From Sordaria brevicollis (Eukaryota; Ascomycota; Sordariomycetes; Sordariales; Sordariaceae): 64,000 bases of DNA. The stretch spans positions 1,488,001-1,552,000 of the forward strand of contig JAUTDP010000008.1 of the NCBI GenBank assembly GCA_033439795.1, read 5' to 3'. A program made the position numbers and the translations under genes. Of this stretch, positions 32,311-42,714 are shown piece after piece. The notes under the pieces are model-generated. The model worked only from the letters and a program-made list of their open reading frames with translations, ran no database searches and was not told the origin of the DNA. The stretch's first letter is position 1; each line of letters begins with the position of its first letter.

Positions 32311-33353
32311 TTAAGCCTTCTCCTCCAAAGCCTCCAACCCCTCTGTCCCCCTCGGTCCTCCCTTCCGCCTCCTATTCTCCTCCGCCCCACTAGCCTTCCA
32401 CGCACTCAAAATCAATCCCACAATATGCTCAATCCCGACCCCCTTCTTAACCTGCGCAAACACCGTCGGCCCGCCCTCCCTCATCTTCCTCGCATCCCGT
32501 TCCATCACCCCAAGGTCAGCCCCCACAGCCTCGGCAAGATCCGTCTTGTTAACAACCAACAAATCACTTTGCGTGATTCCCGGCCCTCCCTTTCTCGGCA
32601 CCTTATCACCACCGCTGACATCAATGACGTAGATGATAAAATCCGCCAGCTCCCTCGAATAGTTAGCAGCGAGATTATCACCTCCCGACTCAATCAACAG
32701 CAAATCGGTATCAAACTCGGCGTGGAGATCCTCCAAAGCGGCCAAGTTGGCGGAAATGTCCTCGCGCACGGCGGCGTGCGGGCATCCGCCCGTTTCGATG
32801 GCGCGGATTCTCTGGGGCGGGAGGGCGCGGTGGCGGGTCAGGAACTCGGCGTCTTCGCGGGTGAAGATGTCGTTTGTTACGGCGGCGAGGGAGTAAGAGG
32901 AGCGGAGGGCGAGGCAGAGGGCGAGCATGAGGGCTGTTTTGCCGGAGCCTACGGGGCTGTTTGATTACATCTTCTGTTAGTCTCTAGTTCATGGGATAGG
33001 TGTTGGTGGCAAAGGGCAGCCGTGGCTGAGAGAGGAGGAGAATTTTGCAGGGACAGGGAGGAATGTATGGGCAGAGCGTCAAGGAAAGAGACGATGCAAA
33101 AAGTAGGGAAAAATGGGAAGAAAGGAAGAAAGGTCATGACATACCCGCCAATACCAATAGTAAAAGCCCTCTCATCCCAGTTCCTGCCTTCAACAATGGG
33201 CATCTCACGCCCCAAGTAGCTACCGGGCCCGTCCAAAATCTCATGGCTGTGGCCGTGCTCCTGGGCGTTGAAGCCGCTCTGGGAGTTGAAGTCGTGCGAG
33301 TGGCCGTGGTGGGCGGCACCGTCGCCGTGGTCGTGGGAGTGTGTGTGGGACAT
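32311..33353 (-). CDS. ureG: Urease accessory GTPase UreG
   Basis: The coding sequence is complement(join(32311..32956, 33145..33353)), 284 aa. UreG couples GTP hydrolysis to nickel delivery into urease. The N terminus is rich in His ([28 protein letters not shown]), as in eukaryotic UreG, probably for metal binding. The splice restores [19 protein letters not shown], the Walker A loop (70-77). Further blocks are [14 protein letters not shown], the nickel-binding [15 protein letters not shown] with its Cys-Pro-His, [21 protein letters not shown], and the guanine-specificity NKTDLA. The ATG at 33353 is the first Met. The intron is 188 nt (GTATGT...ACAG) and purine-rich on the plus strand. No urease structural gene is in the window, which is normal for fungi. 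Confidence 0.94.
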
Positions 33354-34224
33354 CTTTTTTGCCGTCACTTCCCACTTTAGGTATATACCAAAACTGAAGC
33401 TAGGAGGAAAAGAAGAAGAGTGGAAGGGGAAAACAGGATGGGAAAGAGAAAGAGAGAAAAAAAAAGAGTCACAACACCAAGACCAAGAAGGACGGAACCG
33501 ATCTCATGCGCCGAACATAATACTCAACGGCAAATGCAATAGTAGGTTGATATCAAGAAGTTAAAGTGGGGGAACCCCATTGATTGACGCCGGCGATAAG
33601 AAAGTCTAAGTGTCGAATGGACGAGTGGTGACGAAGGTGAGGGGTCAGCTTAGTCACTGTAAATGATAATAGGGGTCCACTATAGCTTTTGACTTGCAGC
33701 GGGAGCGGACAGCGGTACCGGCCGGTTGCGGTGGGGTTCGTTACCATGGTTTCTTGCGAGTTTTGTTTACTTTCCCCTTTTCTTTTCTTGAACATCATGA
33801 ACATGTCGTCCAGCAGGTAGAGGTATACAAAAGACATCTAAGTGCATTTCGAGACATGAAGAGGTATCACAAGTTTCTTTTCCGAAACTACGGGCTATTC
33901 GAGAACTTTTCAACAACCAACTACTAACCACCTACAACAAAAGCGGCTGTCATCAAACGACGACAACACAAAGAAGCAAGAAAAGAGGAAGAGAAGAAAA
34001 GGAACTTCGATCATAACACATCGCCTGCTACCATGCCCTCTCATCGAATCATCACGGCCATCATCAATCAATCAAGCATTCAAACTCTCCCCCTCCTTCC
34101 AAACCCTATACCCGCCCATTTCCTTATCATCAAAAACTCGTTTCGTCGAAGAAGCAGAATGGTGCAAGAAGGGTAATTCACGACCGTGCTAATAACACAG
34201 AAAGAAACAAACAACAAGTTAGCT
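33354..34224. other. ureG promoter region and spacer to the C2 protein gene
   Basis: About 870 bp lie between the start of ureG and the stop of the next minus-strand gene. The ureG-proximal 200 bases are very purine-rich on the plus strand, which is a pyrimidine-rich leader on the gene strand. No gene is recognised. Confidence 0.5.
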
Positions 34225-37200
34225 TCAAACCTCCGTCTCAACATCCGGCGTCCGTCCACTCAAGCTCCCAACCTTCTTGAGTCTGCGAGCCGCGAAAAGG
34301 GCTTCGTCTTTGGCGAACTGGACGTTGCGCATTGGTTTCCTGTTTTCAACATCCGTTAGCAACCCATTTTCATATAACATCAACCAAAGACAAGAGAAGA
34401 GATACGTACCACTGCATCAACCCCCGATGCTGCCTATGCAAATCCCTACTCCTGCTTCTATACTCCTTATACTGCTTAATCGGATTCTTGCTGCTCGACC
34501 CCGTTGCGCTCTTGACCGACCGTCCAGCAGAGGTAGTAGCTTGCGTGGTGCCAGTAGCCTGACTATCCATCGACTGTCTTCCCACCATGGTTGCCGAACC
34601 ATTGGAAGCAGCATCAGGGTGCTGAGCAGCCTGCGCCGAGCCATTACCAGCTTGCAACCCGGCGTTCATACCACCGTTTGCATCCTCGCCTCCGGCATTG
34701 TCGTTGAGGGGACGATCATTATCCCCATCAGCGATACCTAGATCAGGGTTCGAGTCGTCGTTGTCAACCGCTGATCCGCCGTTGCCGATTAGACCCCCGT
34801 TCTGCTCATGGCTACCGTAGGACTCGTCGTCACTACTCTCTTCGTATTCGGTACTCCTTCCCTCGCTGCTCCCTCCACTATCCGCCCTGTTTCGCTTCCG
34901 CTCAGCCAACAACTCAGCCGGATCTTGCCCAAACGCACCAGACCAATCCGTTCCGTCCTTGGCTAGCCACTTCCGCTTATCTTCCTCTCTAGCCTTCTTG
35001 AGCACGTCTCTGCCCTCCGTCAAACTCTCCTCGTGCAGCTTCTGCACAATGGGCGGTACCTCGCTAGTGACGTGCTCAGCCCTTACACCCTCGGCGAAGC
35101 AAGCCTCCCAGGACTCGATTGTCTCGCGCGAATCGTTGTCGCTGACGAACTTGAGATGATCCCTATCCGTTCCGGGCTTGAACCGACCTCTAAATCTCAA
35201 ACGGCCAAGTTCCTCAATCTGCAAATCCGGAACGGTGCGGTAGTTCTCTTCCGTGATATAGTTCTGCGACAACCGCATGCCGTTGTTGCACCGCCAGATG
35301 GGGATGTCAAAGTCCTTTTCCTCGTTGTCGACCAGGTCTTGAAGCCAAAAGGCGGCAAAAGTGTCCGTGTTGCGCTTGCCGGAACGGTGGAACTCGAAGA
35401 ATATCGGGGAGCGGTAGCGGTAGCGGACGGGAAGGCGGATTTTCTTGGAGTGCTTGTTGCGGGCGACGTCGCCGGAGATGTCCCAGGTGATGCTTGATTG
35501 GCTACCGTCGGGAGTGTAGGAGCAGACGTCGCCGGGGATCTTGGCCGACGAACCGCCGGTGCGCAGCTTGATCTTCATCTTGTCGGTGGGCGCGAAGTTG
35601 GAGGTGGTGATGCTGTCTGAGGTGAACTCGAAGGTGCCGATCTCGCCGAAGCCGAGCTGGGGAGGGGGCAGCTTGAGCTCGACGGAGCGGAAGAGGAGCG
35701 AGATGCGGATGCGGCCGAAGCCAATGCCGCCGTCGAGAGGGTACCAGCGGGTGCTCTGGCTGGCGGTCTGGAAGACGTCCGAGAGCTTGAGCGGGACAAC
35801 GCCGATGATGGGGTCGTGCTGGCGGTTGCGCGAGTCGCGCACGGTGACGGTCACGATGGCCGAGCGCCAGTCGCGGACGAAGCGCTCGGTACCGGCCTCG
35901 AAGATGGGCTTGGAAGAAACGACCTTGGTACGGGTCTTGTAGACGAGCTCGTCGTTGATGCAGATGGTGCAGTACGAGCTGGGCAGCTTGCCACCTGACT
36001 CTTCCTTCATCTCGCCGGCCTCGGGTCTGGCGGGCTCGTACTCCTTGCCCTTACGCTTACCGTTGGATCCCTTGACGTTCTCGAGCTCTAGGTTAACGAT
36101 CTGATGGACAATAATACTCAGAACACCACTAGGCCACAATGGGTCGGGAGGAGTATGGACAACGGCATCTTCTTCGGTGTTCTCGAGAGTACCCTTATCA
36201 TCCTGAAGCTCGGGCTTGTCGCGGAGCTCCTTGGGGAGCTTGTGGTCCTTACCGTCGGTCCTGAGAGCCTTGCGGAACTGGGTCTTGCCGAAGAAACCAA
36301 CCTCCCAGTGAAGCTCACCGGGCATGGAGCTGCCGGCCTTAACGCCACGGAGCTTGGAAGTCTGGGGGAACATCTTGCCGGGGTGCTGGATCAACTTCTG
36401 AATGCTCAGCTCAACCTTGCCCACGACGTCATCAGCAGAGCTGCGATCGCTGTCCCAAAGCTCGAGCGAGAGCTGCTCATCGGCCTTGATGATATCGGGG
36501 GTGACGAGCAAGGCGCAAGTCTCGGAGAAGATAGGGTTAAGGTCGTCCTGAATGACACGAGTGCAGTACTGAGGCTTGCCAAACTTGGAGAATGAGACGC
36601 AGATGTAAGGGTCGGAGCCACCGCCCTCGCTTCCGCGGCGGTCTTGCTTGCTCAGACCAGTGGCCTTGTGGATGCGAAGAAACAGGACACCAAGAGCTTG
36701 GGTCTCCTTCTTGATAGTATCTCCCTGAAGCATCTTACCAATGTCCAAAGTCAGAGACTTGGGCGCAACATACATGCCAGCGGCGGTCGCGATGGCCCAG
36801 TTAACAAAGTTGGAGATGACAGGCAAGTTAAGAATGTTGGCGCCCTTTTGCATGAGAGGAACGCAGCTAGCCTCGACCTTGGGCAGGCCCATAAGGGTGA
36901 AGCTGAGCGTCTTGATGAAAGGCGGATCGGGAGCCATGGCAATTCTGAGTCTGCAAGTAGCGACCAGGCCGTTGAGTTCGACCCAGACGGGGAAGGGGAC
37001 GCCAAAGAAGCCCTTGAGACCGAGGTAAAAGACTAGTTGCATGCCCATGTTCTTGGCCTTTGAGGAAACATCACCGGATGAAGGCAGAGAGTGATAAGCA
37101 ACAGTAGCCTCGAGGTTGTAGAAATCACCACCTTCTTCCTCAGCCGCCAGTTCCTGGGGGTCCTTGCTCTTTTCGTCCTCCTTGCGAATTTCAGCCTTCA

Positions 37201-38207
37201 TATCCTGGACGTGACTGTCGGGCAAGGCTCTCAAGCTGAGAATGCGAAGCGGGTTGCTGCCCTGGTTGATGTCGTTGACCTTGACGTTCTCAATGACTCC
37301 GGGAACACTGGCCTGCATGATATCCTCGAGGGTGTCGGCAACAGCGGCAAACATCTCAGGGTTAATGAGACCCCAGATGAGGCCAACGGCGGTGTTCAGC
37401 CACTCGACGGATTCCGGGATCAGGTTGACAACAGCGGTCTCGCCGCGCTTCTGCTCGCTGGACCATTCCATATCTCGCCCTTGACGGATAAGGTCCTTGG
37501 CCCACAAGAAGACGCCGCTGGCGACACACGCACCGAGAGGGAACAAGCCCCAAAGACTGCCTCCGAACACCTTGCCGATAAAGACAATACCGATAAAGAC
37601 GAATGCGCAGAGAACGTTGGCGCGAGCTTCGATAGACTCGAACATGGGCTCAAAAGTGATTGACGGGGTAGGGTGGAAGAGCACATTGGTCTTTTCGCCG
37701 TGGATGGGCACGTCGCTGGTAGAGCCATTGGCGATGGGATCAGGAGGCGCAGTGACATCTTGAGCTTCGCGGTATTCCTCGCCGGATTGATTAGGTTTGG
37801 TTTGGACGGTGGTTTCCTTTCCGAGGTTTGCGTTGGGGACGGTCAACTGGAGGAGACGCTGTTAGTTTGCGCATTTCTTGTCAAGTCATGTAAGTGAACG
37901 TAAAGAGACTTACCAATGGGTCCTTGGCGGCCTTCATGTGCTTGCTGTCGATATCCTCAATCTCGACATCCCTTCCGGTTATTGGGTCCTTGACGGTGCG
38001 GCGGTTCTTTCCGGGCTTCTGTGTAGGGACGTGACCCTGGACCTCTCCATTTGTGCCGTTTGCGCGCAAGTCGGCTTCGAGTTTGGCATCGCGTTCCTTC
38101 TTGTCCCTATCAAGACCCTCGACGAACTGCTTGATGTTGGGGACGCGGTTGGTGCCCGAGTAGGGTTGGCCCCCGGGGTAGTGGCGCGGTTCGGGGACAC
38201 CCTCCAT
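34225..38207 (-). CDS. SMP/C2-domain membrane-contact protein (tricalbin-like)
   Basis: The coding sequence is complement(join(34225..34339, 34410..37846, 37914..38207)), 1281 aa. The order of parts resembles tricalbins and extended synaptotagmins, which tether ER to plasma membrane and carry lipids. A hydrophobic double segment lies at about residues 145-185 (ANVLCAFVFIGIVFIGKVF and LFPLGACVASGVFLW). An SMP-type domain follows (SVEWLNTAVGLIWGLINPE..VPGVIENVKVNDI..PFPVWVELNG). Then comes a clear C2 domain (GVLFLRIHKATGL..SDPYICVSFSKFGKPQYCTRVIQDDLNPIFSET..LELWDSDR) and a second C2 (GVLSIIVHQIVNL..DWRSAIVTVTVRD). The C-terminal 300 residues are disordered and acidic. The last exon adds WKPMRNVQFAKDEALFAARRLKK. 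The start at 38207 is the first ATG. Transport activity is inferred from the family only. Confidence 0.85.
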
Positions 38208-40533
38208 GTTTTCTTGGTGTTGTTTTCCTTTTGACAAGCTCACAATGGGTCGGTTTCCTTTTGTGTTGTTCTATCACAAATAATGTTGTGTTGTTTTACA
38301 TTGAGTCGAGGGGAATTTTCGATATAGCCCCCTCCAGATCTTGCCGTTCAATCACCGGTTGAGGATTAAGAAACAATGGAAGAATACGTTGCGGTGATAT
38401 AGAGTAGGAATGCAGAGGGGTATCCGAAGAAAGGGAAACAAGACCTGGATGGGACTGGCCAGGTACTTGAGGGTATTTTGGATGGAAAACGAAGGGATGT
38501 CAAACGTCAAGATAGAAGAGAAGGTGGATGTCCCATGATGGAGACCCTGAATCCCAGTTTATAGCTCTCTCTTGTAGCTCCCCGCAAGTGGTAACAGTGT
38601 TACGTAGTGGGCGCATCAGGATTCCAGGGTAGCTGCAGTAGGAATTTTGAGCAGAAGAAAGCAGGAATCAGAGACACCCGGATCTGAAACGAACGAAACG
38701 GAATGGCTGGATGGGCCGGGTAGGGTGACGGGAGCTTCCAATCCACTTGGACAGATCCAGATTGGGGGTCTGTAGAACAGGTATAAAGAGGGTGATACAG
38801 TATCAACTTGTCACTTCCCCCCTCCTGTCAACTCTTCTAGAGACTGTGCTCTGCCTCAGCCAAGCCCCGAAACCCAATGAGAAAAAGCAAGAAGCGAAAC
38901 ATGAGAAAGGTCGATCCGATCGTGGTTATCAAAGGAAATCCAGATTCCAGATCGTGGGACTGCCCGCCATCCTCCATCCTCTTCATCTCGAGAGATGCTC
39001 ACCTTTTCAAAGACCGGGAGGGTTTGGTATGAAAACCCAAGTCGCACAAACTGACAGTTCAGAGATCCATAAGACGGCTTCCACGTTGAGAATTGACACC
39101 CAATGTTGATGTTGGACCTTTCAATTGGTGATATCCATGGTGGTTGTCGAGATATTCAAGCCGTGATGTTGTGTTGTGTGTGTCTTGGCCTCGAGATGAA
39201 AGGTGTAAGGCTATGACGTCATAGTCTCTGCGTAACGTCAACTACCAAGCGAGTGGGTCTCGTTCATTGACCGAATGCGAGCACAACCTCGACAACTAAA
39301 AGGAAACTTGCACTCCCAACGGTTTTCTCCGTCTTACTTTTTTTTTCTCGGCACTGCATGGGGACGGGCTATCGGTGTTGTTTGTTGGTCTGGGACTTTG
39401 CGGGATGACGTTGGCAGGTTTATTTGCGGACACACTATACCTCCCGTCGATATGCTGTGCTTCGGAGCAAACGAAACGAAAGAAAGGGAAGAGACCAACA
39501 AGATTCGTTATCCCTCCCCTTTGTCGCAATGTTGGTTGATTTGCTTGCTGATACTCTGAATAGTCCCATCCTGAGGTTTATGCCTATCTAATGTAGGCAT
39601 ACATATGCCTTTGTTTACTCTCAATTTATCTTGGGTCTTTCTATGTTCGGCGAGCTATGGGCGAGTGTTCCGTCGCGTCATCAGAGAAGGGGGTGCCTCG
39701 GTTACCTTCCTCCACTGACATCTGAAAGGTTACGTATGGTCGATAAGACTTTAGTTAGAACAGTCCACTTCACACGTGTAAAGAAGTCCAAGAAGGAAGC
39801 TATCTGCATGTCAACGTCCAATGCAACCTGGAGATCGTGTAAAAGGGTTGGAACTTGGAAGCCAATGGCGCTAGTGAGAGCATCTTGGCCGGCCAAATCT
39901 CCGTCGTCTTTCAGAGGCTTGAGGGAACATTGCAATAATTTGTGGAATTGAACTTCGAATGGGTCAAGCTTTGGGAGGGCATGAAATGTCCATCAAGTCC
40001 AAGTATTGGAAGTTTAAAGAAGAGGGCGTGGTTGGTAGGGAGAAAGCCGACAACTTCTAATATTCCCCTTCCTGAGCGCAGAGCACCCATTCCCAGACTC
40101 AACACGGGAAAAGACATATACGTTGACTGAGCAACACCCTTTGTCGGCTTACCTTCAAGTTACTAAAACTACAATCTTGCGAGGTTTTGATTGTGGGGAG
40201 AGAATTTATGGCGGCAAGTAAGATATCACGAATAGCATTGTTGTTGGAGACGAGACTTGATGCAAGTCATGTGAAAATGATTTGTTTGATTTATACGCCT
40301 TCATAACCCCCAAAGGGATCTATGTCGATCTCTGATCCAGCCAGTCTCCATATCCCATCCATCCATCTCTCGTGACTCGTTCCCAACCATGTACATGACC
40401 ATAACCATAACCATTCCCTTTCCATACCCAATTACACCAAAAACCAAAAACATAAAAACAGTAGCTAAACCTCCCATATGCATATCCAACCCATGTCCCA
40501 AAATTCCATCGACCATGCTCCATCTATCGAAAC
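38208..40533. other. Intergenic, includes the promoter of the C2 protein gene
   Basis: 2.3 kb with no recognisable gene. A perfect 14-bp palindrome with a CRE core (39211-39224) is the most notable site. A smaller palindrome, GTAACAGTGTTAC, is at 38591-38603. The right part is probably 3' UTR of the next minus-strand gene. Confidence 0.5.
39211..39224. promoter_or_regulatory. Perfect palindrome with CRE core
   Basis: CTATGACGTCATAG is its own reverse complement and contains TGACGTCA, the bZIP (ATF/CREB) consensus. It lies 1.0 kb upstream of the C2 protein start codon. Binding is inferred from the consensus only. Confidence 0.45.
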
Positions 40534-42714
40534 CTAACATATCCCCAACCCAAGCCTCTCAACCGCATACCCCGGCCTCCCCCCAACCGTAGGCGTATCC
40601 ATATCCATATCCTGGTCCATATCCGTATCCATATCCGATGCGTGAACCTGACCACCACTTCCCCCAACCCTCCCAACTCCGCTATTAAGGGCAAAGTTAT
40701 CCCCATTCATCTTCAGATAGCTCTCATAAATCCCCAACCTGGTTTTGATGCTGCTCTCTTCAGCCTCCTCATCACCAGCAGACCAAACACTACTAGCATC
40801 CGACATCTCCACATCGCCATTGTACACTGACGATGTATCGAAGACTGAATCCGAGTCCTTCATGTCTTCAAAGAAAGAGGACTCGGATGACGAGGCTTGC
40901 GAGAGCGTGCTGGAGCTGCTGGTCATGCTGGTCATGCTGGTGACGGATTCCATGGAGGGGGTGCGGGCTTCTGTGGTTGGAGTGTTGTTTTGGGAGGATG
41001 AAGTGGAGGAGGGTTCGGGGGTTGGTGTGGCGGGGGATTGTTGCTGTTGGTGCTGGAGGGGGGAGGGTTTTTGGGGTTGGTGTTGTTGGTGTTGCTGGGC
41101 TGGTGGCTGTTGAGGTTGTGACACCAAAGGCAGTGCTGGGGCCATAGTGGCCACTGGCGTATATGTGACGGGCGTAACAGGAGGTAGAGACATGGAAGGC
41201 AAGCTCAAAGCAGGCCTAAGTCTTCTCCCTGGAGCCGGCGAAGGTACCGGTAGCTTGGGTATTTGCAAGGCCAACGCTCCTGTCACGGCGGCCGCACCAG
41301 CCGCCGCCTTGTTTCCCGCAGCCGTCACCGCAGCACCAGAAGAAGAAGCAGAAGATTGCGCCAACGTCTGCGCCCTCGTCCTCGCCCTGATACTCGGCGG
41401 CATCGGCACCGCCAACACCGGCACCCCCATCTCTACAACCTTCCTTTCCGGCGCTACCAAGGGAGCACTCGAAAGCACCGGCCCAGCCGTCCACGGCGTC
41501 ACGTTCGCCACCACGGGACTTCCACACTCCTCAAGCTCCGCATCCTCGGCATCTTTCCCAATCGTCCACACCCACCTCCGCTTCTTCTCCCTTTTCTTCC
41601 CGGCAGCACCTTTCTTGCGAATCCCTCCACTAGTAGGCGAAAGCGAAATGGGCGTTGAGGCGTGCATACCCGCCATTCGCCTACGCATTTCCTCGTAAGG
41701 TCCAGGCGTCTGGCCGCCATCGCGAGTTTCGTTCCCGGAGACGTAAGCCATGGTTTGGTCTAGGAACTCTTCACCCTCGGAGGAGGAAGAGCAGGATGAG
41801 CCGGAGGATGAACAAAGAGACCGGGAGGTGGGCGTGGTAGGGGTGCCGGAATCTTCAGCCAGTAAGTCGACATGCGATTTGGTGTACTTGCTTGTTGTGA
41901 TGGTCTCGCAGAGGGGAGAGTTGTAGGCTACCCGCCTAGCCGCCTTTTCTTGGAGCCGGAGGGATTGGCGCCGGGATGAGTTGGGGGATTGGCAGGTTAT
42001 GGATGCCAGAGGGCTGTTGCGGAGGATGCTTCGCAGGGAACGGGGGTGGGTGTAGGGAAGCTTGATGGCGGAGGATGGGAAGGTGGTTCGCCTCCTGGGC
42101 GTTTCGGAACATGAGGATGAGGGCATCTCTGATGGGGCTTGTTGTGAGGTGGTAGTGGTGGTGTTGAGGGTAAGTGATGGTTGCTTTTGCTGCGCCATCT
42201 TGTTGCTGTTGTTGCCAGACTCAAAGGTAAACACACGAGGACCGTTTTGCTCTTGCGGCTGGGCGGATAGTGGTGGTGTCGCTGTCATGGCACTTGGAAA
42301 GATCATCTGGCTTTGTGCTGTTGCAATGGCAGGTGACATTGGTTGTGCCGTGAGAGGAGTGTCGAGATATGGGCCCAAATAAGGAGTTTGTAGTCGTTGA
42401 CGGTCCTTGGATACTGCTGCTCCGCCATCCTGGCCAGCCTGGGTTTGGAGGCGCAGCATCGGCCTCCCCCCTGATAGCGCTGTTCCTGCTGGGGCATGCT
42501 CCTGGATTGGCGTCGACTTGTCCACGGCGGTGGCGTAAACGTTCGACAGTGTGTTGAAGGCTGTTGGAGACTTGACATCCACGGCGGCGGCCAGCGTCCT
42601 GGATGCTCTCACGCTCGTACCATTGAAGGTCTTGATCTGAAGGGAAAGCCTTGGCCTCTTGGGCGGGCTGCTGCTGCTGCTGCTGCTGCTGGGCTGGGAT
42701 TGATGAGTCGACAT
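40534..42714 (-). CDS. Large disordered protein, function unknown
   Basis: A single exon of 726 aa, ATG at 42714. I do not recognise a named domain. The N terminus has a Ser run encoded by a CTG/CAG repeat, then KRPRLSLQIKTFNGTSVRASRTLAAAVDVKSPTAFNTLSNVYATAVDKSTP, which looks conserved rather than random. KRPR may be a nuclear localisation signal. Other ordered-looking patches are RRVAYNSPLCETITTSKYTKSHVDLLAED (about 260-290) and KKREKKRRWVWTIGKDAEDAELEECGSPVVANVTPWTAGPV (about 370-415). The rest is Ser/Thr/Pro/Gln-rich, with long Gln-Pro and Thr-Ser tracts. A regulatory or scaffold role is plausible but unproven. The open frame of 2.2 kb with codon bias like its neighbours supports a real gene. 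Confidence 0.8.
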   Translation of the reverse strand: MSTHQSQPSSSSSSSSPPKRPRLSLQIKTFNGTSVRASRTLAAAVDVKSPTAFNTLSNVYATAVDKSTPIQEHAPAGTALSGGRPMLRLQTQAGQDGGAAVSKDRQRLQTPYLGPYLDTPLTAQPMSPAIATAQSQMIFPSAMTATPPLSAQPQEQNGPRVFTFESGNNSNKMAQQKQPSLTLNTTTTTSQQAPSEMPSSSCSETPRRRTTFPSSAIKLPYTHPRSLRSILRNSPLASITCQSPNSSRRQSLRLQEKAARRVAYNSPLCETITTSKYTKSHVDLLAEDSGTPTTPTSRSLCSSSGSSCSSSSEGEEFLDQTMAYVSGNETRDGGQTPGPYEEMRRRMAGMHASTPISLSPTSGGIRKKGAAGKKREKKRRWVWTIGKDAEDAELEECGSPVVANVTPWTAGPVLSSAPLVAPERKVVEMGVPVLAVPMPPSIRARTRAQTLAQSSASSSGAAVTAAGNKAAAGAAAVTGALALQIPKLPVPSPAPGRRLRPALSLPSMSLPPVTPVTYTPVATMAPALPLVSQPQQPPAQQHQQHQPQKPSPLQHQQQQSPATPTPEPSSTSSSQNNTPTTEARTPSMESVTSMTSMTSSSSTLSQASSSESSFFEDMKDSDSVFDTSSVYNGDVEMSDASSVWSAGDEEAEESSIKTRLGIYESYLKMNGDNFALNSGVGRVGGSGGQVHASDMDTDMDQDMDMDTPTVGGRPGYAVERLGLGIC
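42668..42691. repeat. CTG microsatellite in coding sequence
   Basis: Eight CTG triplets encode most of the N-terminal Ser run of the disordered protein on the minus strand. Confidence 0.95.
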
